Position numbers and translations under genes: made by a program
Notes under the pieces: model-generated
Told to the model about the DNA's origin: nothing
Database searches by the model: none
Seen by the model: the letters and a program-made list of their open reading frames with translations, nothing else
Source: Micrasema longulum
Lineage: Eukaryota > Arthropoda > Insecta > Trichoptera > Brachycentridae
Length of the DNA: 64,000 bases
Assembly: GCA_022494885.1 (NCBI GenBank)
Contig: JAGVSM010002674.1
Span: forward strand, 286,253-350,252
Direction: 5' to 3'
Part shown: one piece after another, positions 1 to 10,889 of the stretch
Layout of the letters: every line of letters begins with the position of its first letter
How positions within the stretch are numbered: position 1 is the stretch's first letter

Positions 1-85
1 AGAATCCCAACCCCCTACGCGCTCTGTATCTAAAAATTGTCGTCTTAAAGCGCCCTTGAGGTGATTTTCACAAAAACGAAAACGG
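1..85 (-). repeat. Family C repeat, fragment cut by window edge
   Basis: Reverse complement of the family C blocks seen at 16.7 and 18.4 kb. It carries the complement of the 'gagcgca...ttgggattct' block at 1-27 and of 'tttgtgaaaat.acctc..gcgc' at about 50-78. Truncated by the window start. Confidence 0.6.
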
Positions 86-2308
86 AGATATAAAAATTAA
101 AAATAAGCATGTTAAAACTGCCATAGAACATTAAATATTTTGTTTGTGAGCTTATATCTCTTTACACGCAAAAAACGCGACTTTATGGTGCCCGGGGAAT
201 CTCAATATAGTTAAACACGCAGAAACGCGAGAATGTCTCGTAAGAACAAAGAACCATTCGAAATCATAAATATATCAGCAATAAATATCACGATACAGAA
301 CACTGATATTTATCCAACGAACCCTATTTAATATAGTATTTGATTGCCTCGTTGCAAGCTAGTAACGAGTACCCGGGCACAAAAAACGTTGCAGCTAAAA
401 ACTTGTTATAGAACGCCATCATAAATTTTACAAACGATTTCATCGTAGAAATCTTCGTTTTCATGAAAGGGTAGAAATAATTGCCTTTATCCTACCAAGC
501 AATGGTTCAGCTTGAGAAAGGTTCAGAGCTCATTCATAATTTATCCTTTCACTATCAAGTGTACAAAAAGGAGTGTAAAATAAATGCATGAAATAATGAA
601 AACCTTTGGAAATATGATTTATCATAACGGCTCATGAACGAGTACCTATTATGTTCGGTAACGTTTTTACAAGCGATTAATTATTCAAATTCGTTGAAAA
701 TCCGAAGATTATGATTAGGATTATACGCAACATAAAAAGCCTGAAATATGCATGAAAAATGCTTAAAATGTGCAAGTAAAGTGTGAAAATAAAAACAAAA
801 TTACGCCTTTTATTTTTCCACCAGAAGAAATTGAAACAATCTTTGTTTTTTATTGACAAAAGTGTGTTTTCCTTAATTTTCTGTTGTAAGGTTGTGCCTT
901 CCATCTGTCAAAATATTTTTAAAAATTGAGTATAAACTTTCCACGTCCATCAAAGTTACCGGACAGTGCTTGAACTAAGGCCCAATATCCAATAATATCT
1001 GGCAAAATTTCATTTGACGTAATGGTTTGAAGCCAGGGTTGTTTTGTAAAATGTTTTGAAACTTTTCTATAGGTTTACGTTTCATTGTTTAGGTCGTCTA
1101 CAACTGTAAAAATAATACAAATATGCCCTATCAGCAGGTTTTCAGTCAAATACGCAAAAAATGTGAAAATAGCTGAAATAGGCAAATGTGCAATATCTAT
1201 AAACCGGGCTCTAATTATAAAGTTCAGAACAATGGTTATTTTTGTTTGACTTTTATTTTGTATAAATTTAGTAAATGCACGTAGATTCTGATATGATTAA
1301 CAAACTAAATTATTTGATATCAAATCGGTATAAATCAGATTTTGAATTAATTTTAGTCCTATCAATACTTTAAGTATGTCCAAATTGTGGAAGAGCCTAT
1401 TGACGGGGTCACCAGTTGTGTTGGTCACCACTTGTCGACTCAACTTTGTCTCTGTAGGTAGGTCGACCAGCGTGTATACGCAACTTGGAGATGTTTTTAC
1501 TCTTGCACTGCAGGCTAAAATGTGGTGTAGGAAGTCGTCTGAAGTCCTGCATCGAACATCCTAAGTGTGGCCCTCACTTTGTTCTTCAAAAGGTTGCTTC
1601 AAACTTCAAAAAACTTAATAAAAAAACTTTTTGAAACACTGTAAAATAAAACATTTTCAGTGTGTAATAAGTTTATGTTCCTTTTATTATGTTTATTTTA
1701 TTATAATATCAAAATTTAGAGTTGGTCAACTATATTATGAAAATCCCTCTCCTACACTCCTCCACTCTATTTCCCCATCCCTTAACCTTCTTACGAGCTC
1801 TTTTTTTTTCTCATATCTTATGTAATATATTATTTTTCTCTTAACTGTGTACCATGTTCTCTCATTATATTTGTGAAAAACTTTAACTGGATGTATGCTA
1901 TATTTTGTATTCTTATATAACAACTGTTGTTTTTCCTTAAAAAAATAAAAATAAAAATAAAATAAAAGAATGTCGGTACTTACATGAGTTTTGAACACTA
2001 CTTATTCAAGCAAAAATTAAATATAATTAAATGAACGAGATATGTTATAGACTATTTAACTAAAAAAATGAACACTGAAGTTAAGATAATATTAATATTT
2101 TCTACTACGCGATTGACAATAATATCGGAAGACGTAGATCTTTGATCTGGGTAGTAGGTGACGGGTTGCAGAGGTAGAGAAGGAAGAGCGATCAGTGCGT
2201 CAGAGCTTTTATATGCTTACCTACGTCACTAATCCGTTGTGTTGCCAACCTGTCGTGTTTGTTGTCTATGTTCGACGGTTGGCGGTACTTTCATCTGAGG
2301 CACCACAA
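86..2308. other. No recognised feature
   Basis: AT-rich sequence without a recognisable gene or repeat. Short ORFs at 677-904 (-), 1376-1564 (+) and 1735-1998 (-) are low complexity or lack family motifs. A less AT-rich patch at about 2105-2300 could be part of an unidentified element, but nothing diagnostic is visible. Confidence 0.4.
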
Positions 2309-2572
2309 AATGTTTGTGGACAAGGGTAGATTTTACTAGCCGGATTGAAATTTATTGCGACAGAGAGGGAAAACCATTTTCAAAGGGAAAGATAGAAGTC
2401 AAGGCGTTTACAGGTATTATGCCTCATTGACTGGTTTAAGTGGCCACTTTTAACAAGAAAAGATGAAGAAATGTGGATGTTCAAACATAAGCAGTATGGT
2501 AAATGTTACACAATGCGTAAAGAGGCCATTCAAACCACCCAATGACAGGGGTCAGAAGCCCTGTAAATCTCC
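2309..2572 (-). mobile_element. Family A element, degraded, inverted arms
   Basis: Starts with a decayed tail (aaatgtttgtggacaagg), followed by the body arm (gcgacagagaggg at about 2357) and then the inverted arm, with the complement of 'gtgtaa...ggtttaagtgg' and 'acctgtcattgg' at about 2500-2560. This is the hairpin layout seen in better copies at 15.6 and 48.8 kb. Confidence 0.6.
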
Positions 2573-2787
2573 AAATTACTTAATAATGAAAACTATAAAT
2601 TAATTTGATGTATGAAATAAACATATTAAAAAAAGGATACAAATTTGAGGAAGAAAAGAAATATTGATCCAGATAAAGAGTGTTATGTATACAATTTTTT
2701 TAGCTTAGTATATTATAAATTTTATTCTGATTTTGAAAGTTATACAATCGTCAAATGTGTAAATACGTCTATAAATAAAACAAATAT

Positions 2788-3150
2788 TGTTATATCTTCT
2801 TCTTCTTCTTCTTCTTATTAGTCCGTTTCTTTCTACTGCTGGATATAGGCCTCTTCCAAATTTTTCGCTCTGTTTCCATCCATGTCCCACGAGCTCGACG
2901 ATTTCCCTACTTACCGTTTATTTTCGTGGTCTCCAATTTAGTATTCTGGGGGTCCACTTATCAACTTCTTGTCTCGCCACATGACCCGCCCTCTGTCATT
3001 TTTGTTTTCACACTCTTTCTGCCATAGCTGTCACCTTTGTACGGTGTCTTATCTCCTCATTTCTTATTCGGTCTCTTAAGGAGTCGCCCGATATTTGTTT
3101 TTCCATAGACCGCTGAGTGCACTTAATTTTGTGAACACCTCTGGCTATTG
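2788..3150 (-). mobile_element. RTE-like LINE 3' end (pseudogene)
   Basis: Read on the minus strand this gives SLRDRIRNEEIRHRTKVTAM then, after stops, QRAGHVAR, a W-rich segment and GRGLYPAVERNG. That is the C-terminus of a widespread insect endonuclease/reverse-transcriptase LINE with the usual IRNEEIRRRTKVTD and AGHIAR motifs. The 3' tail is a short (AAG)n microsatellite, seen as cttctt... at 2797-2818, typical of RTE-type elements that end in simple repeats rather than poly(A). Stops break the frame, so it is a dead 5'-truncated copy. The clade is inferred from the motif style and tail. Confidence 0.75.
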
Positions 3151-4008
3151 TTATATGCTTGTTCTCAAATGAGTTTTTGCAATAATTCCTTGGGAATATT
3201 ACGTATAATATTTTTAATAAATAAATAAATATGATATAAAGTACTGTAGTAACTATCTGATAATTTGAACATGTGTTTGGAAAGCGAAGAGATAATGAAG
3301 AATCTTGAATTATAAAAAATAATTTGACAAATTGGGGATTCATTTTAATTACAAAATGCTTGAGTTGATTTTTTAACAAATATAATTCTAAACTGTTCTC
3401 TGTAAAATTTAACAAACCAGCATATATTTCAATTAAAAAATGATAAGGAATTATCAAAAATTATATTATTGTTTAAATGTTAAATATGATTGCTACTTGG
3501 TTGGACGAGTGGTTAGTAGGATAGAGTGGTTTGTGGCTAGATGGACCGCCAGTTGATAAAAGTCCACCATACCTACATCCCATCCTGTGATTTCTCAACT
3601 TCCAATCCCCAAATATTTATTTATTCTACTTGTCGCGTTGGCCGTGGATAGCTACGGTTGCTATGAGAAAAATTATCATATTCATAGCAATCAACATTAA
3701 CAATCTCGTTTTTTTCTCTCTTCATAATTTTGTCCGCCGCATCCGCATGCTTCTTTTTTAAAATTATTCTGGCTATTCGCAAGCCTTTTTAATCGTCTGC
3801 CCGCAACCGCACACCTTTTCATCTTTTGACCGCGGCCGCATTCATAGATATTAATCCCGAGATTTTTGCATCCGGATTCCTGTCCCTGATCAAGAAAAAA
3901 ATAGTGGAAAATGAGTGCGAAAAAGGGGTTGTATGTATATTTTTTTATATTTACATTATTATACATTACAATATACATTAATTAGTGGCAACTGGCAACA
4001 TATATATA
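3151..4008. other. No firm feature
   Basis: AT-rich. A stretch at about 3480-3600 has an A-box-like motif (tggacgagtggttag) but no B box, so a decayed SINE is only possible. The ORF at 3697-3978 (-) is low complexity with no family match. Confidence 0.35.
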
Positions 4009-4270
4009 ATCATCATCATTCCCTTTCCTCACCTAATGGTACATAGGGCACTGCATTGGTACACCAATCGCTGGGTATCTTGATAAAAATTTTGTTACAT
4101 GAAGGTAAGATGATCAGTCTCACGCTTTAGGTACCAGTCCAGACTATGAAATATTCTAGTGTCAAAACACCCTTTTAAATAATATTTCATATCAACCATG
4201 TCGGGAATCGAACCCGAGACCTCTTGCATGGTAAGCTAACGCGCTGACCATTACGCCATTAAGAGTCCAA
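4009..4270 (-). mobile_element. tRNA-derived SINE (SINE-1), near full length
   Basis: On the minus strand a tRNA-like head carries an A box (ggcgtaatggtcagcgcg) and a B box (gggttcgattccc, 4203-4215). A body shared with the copy at 54.8 kb follows, ending gtgccctatgtaccatt...gggaatgatgatgat. The tRNA cloverleaf is degenerate (poor anticodon stem), so this is a SINE and not a tRNA gene. The ATGATG tail suggests mobilisation by a LINE with a simple-repeat 3' end. Confidence 0.85.
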
Positions 4271-4278
4271 CAACATAT

Positions 4279-4395
4279 ATATGTAGCCGCTAAATAGTTC
4301 AATCAGCCAAGCCATTAAGGTGAATGCCAGCATTTAATGAACAGGCTAGCCACTCAGTTGAGAGGCTGATTGAACTATTTGGCGGTGACGTATAT
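4279..4395. mobile_element. Small inverted-repeat element (MITE-like)
   Basis: Inverted arms at 4286-4308 and 4364-4386 match at 21 of 23 positions (GCCGCTAAATAGTTCAATCA...), and pairing extends weakly outward into TATATA flanks. It directly abuts the 5' end of the SINE. No coding capacity and no superfamily assigned. Confidence 0.6.
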
Positions 4396-4774
4396 ACAAT
4401 GATTGTATATCTTTGCTCTATTAAGTATTATATAGGTATATCTATACGACAGAAAATAGTTAAAAGGAAAAAGGGTCAAGATATGTAGGGATGAGTGAAA
4501 AATAAAGGTCTAAGAAAAGGTGGTGACACTTCAAAAGTTTCTTGAAAACACATAATGAAGGTGCGTCTTTCACGTATCGTTGTATGTAAATCGTTCCATA
4601 GTCTTCCGGCCTAAGTATAAATAAATAAATGGAAGGGTTTAATAAATATTAATTTCAATATTTTTTTTATTATGAAAAAAGAGTGTTTTGCTTTTTAAAT
4701 GTAATTGTTGAATAAATCTCAGAAGAAAATAATACTTATAGTTAGGTAATATTTTACATACATACGAGTATGTC
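4396..4774. other. No recognised feature
   Basis: AT-rich, no ORF and no repeat match within the window. Confidence 0.4.
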
Positions 4775-5420
4775 CATTAGGGTGGGCCGATATTTTTTTT
4801 TCCGAATTTTGAAATGAAAGGGCTCTAAAAAGTTGCCTTTTGGATTATTCCGAATGCAAAAAATATTAAAAAAAATATTGATCTTACATTTGGCCCTCAA
4901 TCAGAGCTTGAAGTTTTCGAAAAAGTCAATTTTTTGCTCGAAACAGGCTGTCATTTCGTATTTAAGTAAGAAAATCAAACCAATTAAATGATTTAATGGG
5001 CATTAAACCTTATTAAATAAGCATCTAAGGGCATGAGTTGCACTTTGTTTTGTAATAAATGGGTAGCATTGTTTTAACGAGTCATTGTTTTCATCAATAT
5101 TAGCCAGGCGCTCAACGGAATTAGTTCCGCGGAGCGTAAACTTTTTCCATTTCGGTAGTTTTAAAACGTGTTCGAATTAGTAGTGTGAATAAGATATTTC
5201 TTTACTAACAAAAAATAATCTTATTAATATAGATAATTAACAAAATGTTCAGACAGTGATAAACTTCAAACCTCGGTTGAGGGCCAAAAGTAGTATGGAA
5301 TATTTTTTGAAATATTTTTTACGTTCTGATAATGTGATCCAAAATAGAACCTTTTAGACTCCTTTCACTTCGATGTCCAAAAAAATAAAAAAATTCATAC
5401 ATCATCGGCTCACTCTAATG
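4775..5420. mobile_element. Non-autonomous element with long terminal inverted repeats
   Basis: The left end CATTAGGGTGGGCCGAT is mirrored by the right end ATCGGCTCACTCTAATG. Imperfect pairing continues inward for roughly 165 bases on each side, including the shared interior 'ttggccctcaa' at about 4890 and its complement at about 5280. The centre is AT-rich without an ORF. No clear target duplication is visible, so the superfamily is open. Confidence 0.7.
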
Positions 5421-5424
5421 TATA

Positions 5425-6300
5425 TAAATACATATTTTTTATTGAAAAAATCGGCACCTAGTGTCTTTTACATATTAGTTGCATATACAATAAAATACAT
5501 ACATGTAAGTGGAATTATATGTAAAATATAGGGTTTAAAACTAATTATTACTTAACAGTTATTTACAAATTAAGGAGTCAAAAAAAGATACATAGTTTAA
5601 TAATCATATAACCAGTTAAAAAAATACTTAAAAAATAAAATAGTTGGTCATAGACATATTTTGAACCTGTTAAAAAAAATTAAGAAAGCAATACATGTTA
5701 ATAAAAAAATTAAAACAATTTTGAAAAACACAAAATAATAAAAAAAAATATATGTATTATTATTTAAAACTACTTCTTAGGTAACTAGTATAAATATTCT
5801 TGTAAATACATACTGATAAAAAATTGATTAAGAGAAATATTTTGTACTTTTAAATAAAATGAACAAAAGAAAAAAATAAAATATTAATGAATTTTGAAGA
5901 ATACTAAATGATAAAAAAAAATGTTATCTAGAACTGTTCGGTACTAGCTTCTCCTACCCATGAAAAACAGGTGAAGGGCCGTCCTATATAAACTAAACTT
6001 AACATGCAATGAGTCACCAACGTCTTGGTACTTATTACCTAGAGCGTGAAGTCTATTGATGACTGCATTTTTACCATATGAAGTCAAAGTATTGTTGCCA
6101 CAGTATTGCTAGGTTTGCCGAGTTGCTCTTTTTGGTACATTGAAATTAATAAGTGATAACATTGCAGGGGTATCAAAAATATTACATTTATTATTTTTTA
6201 TTCTAAACAAATTACATAAATTATTTGCGTATCATTTGGATTTTGCGGGTGGATTTTTAGACCATTATGTGTAATCCACTGGTTCATAGGTAATTTTAAG
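5425..6300 (-). mobile_element. CR1/Jockey-like LINE (LINE-J), 3' end, dead
   Basis: The 3' end lies at the left, with the complement of an A-rich tail and of a 'ggcac..cttttac' UTR motif. Minus-strand translation of 5950-6120 gives NAVINRLHALGNKYQDVGD, followed by a YRTALHLFF-like end. Just upstream, DTPAMLSLINFNVPKRATRQ is visible. This is the same C-terminal architecture as the copies at 26.1 and 59.3 kb (NAVLNRLHELSNSY...YRTYLLNFF). A fragment near 6240-6300 (QWITHNGLKIHP) resembles the segment after the reverse transcriptase active site, implying an internal deletion. Frames are broken throughout. Confidence 0.7.
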
Positions 6301-6369
6301 TGCGGCATTTTTAAAAATATTTTTCAATTCATATTACTAATCATAATTTTTAAATTTACAAAACATTAA

Positions 6370-6460
6370 AAAAAAAATCTGTGTTGGAAAAATGGGAATC
6401 AAGTTTTAGTAGAGTGGGATTTAAATTTAAACTGTGGGTCCACAACATTACCAAATAACG
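6370..6460 (-). mobile_element. SINE-2 fragment
   Basis: Shares 'ttggaaaaatggaaatc.ag' and 'gtgggattt.aa' with the copies at 23.5 and 60.2 kb. The complement of the B box is decayed here. Confidence 0.45.
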
Positions 6461-6779
6461 ACAACTTAGTTTAATACTTTGAACACATTTAAAAAACACA
6501 CACATACACATAAATAAAACCGGTTTTAAAGTTTTGGTAAATATATACTCGAATGTTAAACCTGAAATTGAAAAGGCAATAAAGCGATTTAAATGTGTGA
6601 AGGATATAGCAACTTTTCAGCTTATAATAATTGAGGGAAATCTATTTGGGAGAAATTTCTATCTAAATCCAATTTTCATTATTTACCCCATACAGTTAAT
6701 GGACCTATTAACACTAGAAGCATACATATTAACAACAGCGTGAAGAGAAAAAAACGCACTTTTAAAATCACGTACAAAA
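6461..6779. other. No recognised feature
   Basis: Contains a 69-codon open frame (6534-6743, +) with no recognisable motif. AT-rich. Confidence 0.35.
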
Positions 6780-7190
6780 GATCATTAGGTTATGGAAATT
6801 TGCTTTGTTTTATTATATTTATACTATAATGAAGAAATGCATATCCAGAAGAAATTTCAAAAGTATCATAATTTTAAACTACACATTCCAGCTGCATTTA
6901 ATTATAATCAATTGTTATCTTTGGCGAACCCCTCCGAACTTCCCGATAGGACAATTCTAACAGATCTAATACTACTTTATAAAGTGATCAATGAATTCAT
7001 TCATTGACTGTCCAGATTTGCTGGTAATAGTGTGTTTCCGTGTACCTGGTCGACATACCCGCCACAGATCGCCTTTTTGTTCTGCAAGTTTTAGGACCAA
7101 CATGGTAATCAGTATGAGGATAAGGCTGATATATTTGGTTCTGTGCTTGATAAATATAAAACGAGTCTGATTACTTTAATTTTTCTAGCA
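6780..7190 (+). mobile_element. LINE ORF2 C-terminal fragment
   Basis: Translation gives LTDLILLYKVINEFI, CPDLLVIVCFRVPGRHTRH and later RIRLIYLVLCLINI, the usual order of motifs at the C-terminus of Jockey/CR1-like ORF2 proteins (R..TDL.LLYKI.N..ID.P.LL...FRVP.R..R). It is interrupted by a stop at about 7006 and frameshifts, and a T-rich 3' flank follows to about 7340. Dead 5'-truncated copy. Confidence 0.65.
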
Positions 7191-7409
7191 ATATAATTCT
7201 TAAACTTTTCTCTATGTTTAAAAATGCTTTTCTTTTTTGCTTTTTCACATTTATGTTTATATTTTTTTATGTTTTTGGTTACTTATGTGTATGTACTTGT
7301 TACTATAGTTACTATTACATCCATTTTCCTAGGCATCGTATGCTATGCAGCTGGCTGTTGGGCACACCGATGTAAGTTGCAATATTTCAGACGATTTTAA
7401 GCGGAAAAA

Positions 7410-7582
7410 GGCAACCTCTCCTGGTTCTTGCTAAAGCATATAGAACATGCTCGACGGATGCACTCTCGGTTCTAACGGGCTTGTTCCTTTTGGATCTGGA
7501 GGTCCAGCGACAATACGCAAATTTGCACTTCAAAAAAAAGCGTTTCTCTGTTATTGGTGGTGTCCGACTACTCTCAACTGAA
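7410..7582 (+). repeat. Family G interspersed repeat, copy 1
   Basis: Matches 29043-29190: cgggcttgt.cc...ggaggtccagcg.c.at.cgc.aattt.cactt...gcgtttctct..attggtgg. The plus-strand reading frames are similar too (GLVPFGSGGPATIRKFALQ here, GLVTFESGGPAAIREFPLK there). Identity unknown. Confidence 0.6.
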
Positions 7583-7814
7583 GGAATGTCTCAATCGAAC
7601 ATAAAAAAGTCTTTAAATGCTCTTCTTAATACTTGACAATCGCGATGGGAATCTTCCCCTTCAGGGACTTTAGAGGGTTACCTTTCTTATTTTGCCTTTA
7701 ATTCGTCAGCGCTAAAAATCTTTTTGGGTTATCCCTGATCACTGGACTTTACAGTTTTTATCAGGTCATGGTAAATTTAATTTTAAAAAAATGTTTTTCT
7801 TATTATTATTTATT

Positions 7815-7990
7815 TTATAAATACAATTAAATATTTTTACTAAAACTAAAATCCCACCAAGCCACTTTCTGTAGCTTGTTGATGTTTTCAATATTATTGA
7901 TTGCTCTTCGTGTACTCGCTTTCCCCCTATCTATGATAATCGAATGAAGCCTCTTTACTATCCGTGGCCCTGTTATAGATCTTGTCGGAT
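7815..7990 (-). mobile_element. Penelope-like element 3' end (tentative)
   Basis: On the minus strand it ends acaagctacagaaagtggct then tggtgggattttagttttag, the same terminus as at 53.2-53.4 kb on the plus strand. The short ORF here (7827-8012) translates this repeat. Assignment to Penelope-like elements is by the style of the terminus only. Confidence 0.45.
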
Positions 7991-8029
7991 AAACAGATCT
8001 GGTGGCTTCCAAAAATAAAGGATACTAGA

Positions 8030-8427
8030 TAGGAATAAAGAAAAGACTATTGTATAATGTATTTGTATTTATATATAAAGTGTTTAATAATCTCATGCCA
8101 AAGTATTTTATAAGTGAAATTATATTAAATAGAAATGTACATAAATATAGGACAAGAAATAGAAATAGGATAAGACTACAACTTAAGAAAAAAACAAAAT
8201 CACAAAATAGCTTAATGTATAAAGGGTTAAAACTGTATGATGAGATGCCTGAAAGTATGAAGAATGAAAGAAAACTTACGGATTTAAAAAAAAAATGTTA
8301 TGTTTATTGTAATAATGTAGTTATGTAAGAAATATTTAATAAGTATTTGTTATAATTGTAAATATATTAGTTAATATACAATGTAATATTAACTAACTTA
8401 AGTAAATAAATAAAAAATAAAAAAAGA
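8030..8427 (+). mobile_element. LINE 3' end with A-rich tail
   Basis: A 92-codon frame (8050-8328) reads IYKVFNNLMPKYFISEIIL, then HKYRTRNRNRIRL, then YKGLKLYDEMPESMKNERKL. This is the C-terminus of a non-LTR ORF2: a YK.fn...P.yl start, a basic 'tR.....' segment and a G.k.y...P. end. An AT-rich 3' UTR and the tail taagtaaataaataaaaaat follow. Only the last part of the protein remains. The clade is uncertain. Confidence 0.65.
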
Positions 8428-8734
8428 ATTTCAAGGCTTTTAAAAAGTTTTGTCATCATTTCGGCAAATTAATCGTGTCCAATCAATTTAATCCCAGTAA
8501 GTAAAGAATACACTTCCCTCTTTTCTCAATCCAATGAAGTACATATTATGCACTTATGGATTACTTTCTTTCAGCACAAAGATGTTAAGGCAAACATATT
8601 GCAGAGAGCTCCTTCAGGCAGCTTTTCTCGTTCGACAACGAACAAATTTTCCATGCATGTGGGCACCGCCAAGGAGACTTTTGTCCTCAGATGCGGCGGG
8701 TGGTGGGCAAGCTGTGTAGCACGAGAGTAACGGC

Positions 8735-9125
8735 GATAATGAGTTCAAGTGGCTGCACTTGAAGTACATGCTGGAACTGATTTGCTGTACGACTAGGTTG
8801 GCTTGCATGGGCTGACTCATTGGGCTGACTTGGTCGAGCTAACTGAGCGTTACTACGCCCCGTAGTCTCTTTATAGGCCACGTTCCTTTGTTTTTCATAT
8901 CTCCGTAGCGGGAACGATGTCGATTCAGAAGAAGAACGTTGCTTTTATGTAGATGGATGTTTTATGTGCAATCATGTTAGTCTTGCAGAACATTATGTAT
9001 TGCATTCAATATAAAATGATGACTCGCTTCATCCGTCGATGATCTATACTTTAGCTGAAAATATTGTACGTATGTGTGTCATCGATTAATGGACTATGGA
9101 TTCCACAGATATATTACCAAGAAAA
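8735..9125 (+). repeat. Family D interspersed repeat, copy 1
   Basis: Shares cgccc.gt.gtctctt.tagg, cacgttc.tttgtt.ttcatatct and a downstream block (catcgat.aatggactatgga) with 52490-52870. The other copy ends in a Penelope-like terminus. Overlapping short ORFs at 8534-8881 run in several frames, as expected for non-coding repeat sequence. Confidence 0.55.
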
Positions 9126-9717
9126 GGGTTAATCAGCACAGTTAGTTAATTAATAATTAAGTGGTTTATACAAATTTATAAACAAATAAGTGTAAAAATG
9201 TCATACCACAAAGTGAAAAAAGTTTTTGATAATAATAATAAATGAATATTTTTTTTATCATAAATAAATCACTAAAACAAACAACAGGTTTAAGAAATGT
9301 TTTTTTTTGTTGTTAATAGTTAGGCTATTGTAAATAAATCGTCATCTTGGTTGGCGGTCTTACCTCCTTGTCAATTTGTATTATGTACCTTTATAAAAAA
9401 ACACAAAACAGGAAGCCATTAGAATTTTGTCTAAGGAGACAAAGGTGTGCTAACGAGGTCGAAAGTGAGTATATAATAGTATTCGATCCCCTTCAAACAG
9501 ATACAAATACTTGTTATACAGTCCGTTCACATTCCAGGAACTGTCAATAGAATACACAAGCAACTTTGCTAAGGATAACACTCCACCTATCTTTATTGGA
9601 GATGTACCCCTTTACCCAATACCTGTAAATAGGTTTACTGAATTTCCAAACATCGGCGTATAGCAAAAGTGACCTATGTTTTTTTGAATAAAAATATTCA
9701 GAAAATATACATGAAAA
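9126..9717. other. No recognised feature
   Basis: AT-rich, with T-runs at about 9300. The 67-codon ORF at 9347-9550 has no family motif. Confidence 0.35.
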
Positions 9718-10424
9718 TATTAAAAAAGAGATGAAGAACATTTAAGAGAAGGTAATGTTTAAGTCTAGGAATCTACAGGGCCTATGACCTATCATTGGCT
9801 GGTTTAAGTGGTCACTTTACACACTGTGTAACATTTTTCATTCTGCCCATATTTAAACGTCTATACCCTTTCAATTCTTTCATCGGTTGAAGTTTGTGAA
9901 GTAAAAGAGCCAATGACAGGTCATAAGTTTTGTAGATGCCTAGACTTCTACAGGGTGTTCTTTAAACCCTGTCACACAATGATTAATATGGGCAAAAAGA
10001 CATATTGGCATATTTAATAAAATATTTAGAACGACGAAAATTTAAAAAAAAAAAAAAACAAATGGTTGCTTACTTCTGCAGGGGAGAAGCAAGAGGAGCG
10101 CGGCTGCGCGGTAAACGGTGTACCAGACTCCCCCTCCCCCCTCCTCGTTTCTCCCCTGCAGAAGTAAGCAACCATTTGCTTTTTTAAATATATTATATTT
10201 GAAAATTTTATTCGTTCTAAAAATTTATTTTCATGTGCCAATATGTCTTATTGCTCATACTGACCATCGTAGTTTCGGATGCGACAGGGTTTAAGAACAC
10301 CCTGTATATTACCTTGTCCATAATGTATTTCATTGTGGTAATATGTTAATATTAACAGTTCCCCGGGGAGTTGAATCCAGTCTTTGTCTACAAAAATTTA
10401 GACAAACTCAAAATATTCTTGAAA
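9718..10424 (+). mobile_element. Family A element interrupted by a MITE
   Basis: Body arm 9725-9908, inverted arm resuming at 9909 ('gccaatgacaggtcataag'), interrupted at 9949 by the MITE described separately. The inverted arm continues from 10305 ('tatattaccttgtccataatg'), then the tail 'gaatccagtctttgtctac' leads to 'gacaaactcaaaatatt' at about 10422. The sequence on both sides of the MITE matches the uninterrupted copy at 58.37-58.42 kb. Confidence 0.8.
9951..10304. mobile_element. Tc1/mariner-type MITE, 354 bp, TA target duplication
   Basis: Terminal repeats are CAGGGTGTTCTTTAAACCCT on the left and the complement of CAGGGTGTTCTTAAACCCTG on the right. Almost the whole element is an inverted repeat, including an inner arm of about 40 bases around caaatggttgcttacttctg, with a GC-rich loop at about 10100-10140. 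TA flanks it on both sides (9949-9950, 10305-10306). The sibling family A copy at 58.38 kb reads 'gacttctatattacctt' without the insert, an empty site that supports a 2-bp TA duplication. Non-coding. TA duplication and CAGGG ends fit the Tc1/mariner superfamily (inference). Confidence 0.9.
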
Positions 10425-10889
10425 AAAATGTATATATTAAAAAAAATAATATAAACAGATTGATACTTTTGAACATTTGTAAATACGAGTACATTGTCGT
10501 ATACAAATGCTTATTTTTTTCTTTAATGAAAAATGAATACATAGTTTAAAGTAGCACAATCAGGAACAACTCATATCTGTGAAGTTGCTCTGACTCGCCA
10601 AAAAATCCCTTTTTAGTCAGGACGCTAAATTTAAGTAAATTAAAAATGCTGAAGAAAGTTAGAATACTTTAGATATTTTATGCGGGAAAAGTTGAAATAA
10701 AACGTAGGAAGAAGACGGATCTCCCGGCTTAAAAACTTAGAAAAGTGGTTCCGCTGTAGCTACAAATCCTTATTTAGAGCGGCTAAGGACGAAACATAAA
10801 TTACCATGGTGATACCCAACCTCATAATGATCTAAATTGGTGTTATTAAATTTAAAAAATACCAAAGTGGATATAGATTTTTGTAACTG
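10425..10889. other. No recognised feature
   Basis: AT-rich up to about 10560, then mixed composition. The 68-codon ORF at 10343-10549 begins in the family A tail and has no motif. Confidence 0.35.

Noticed and set aside
4200..4270. Possible tRNA gene on the minus strand
   Set aside because: A and B boxes and a good T-arm are present, but acceptor and anticodon stems do not pair and the sequence continues into a SINE body shared with 54.8 kb.
8614..8881. Overlapping ORFs with QPMQANLVVQQISSSM and similar
   Set aside because: Three frames open at once over a family D repeat region. No motif, no start context, and no consistent frame in the second copy.
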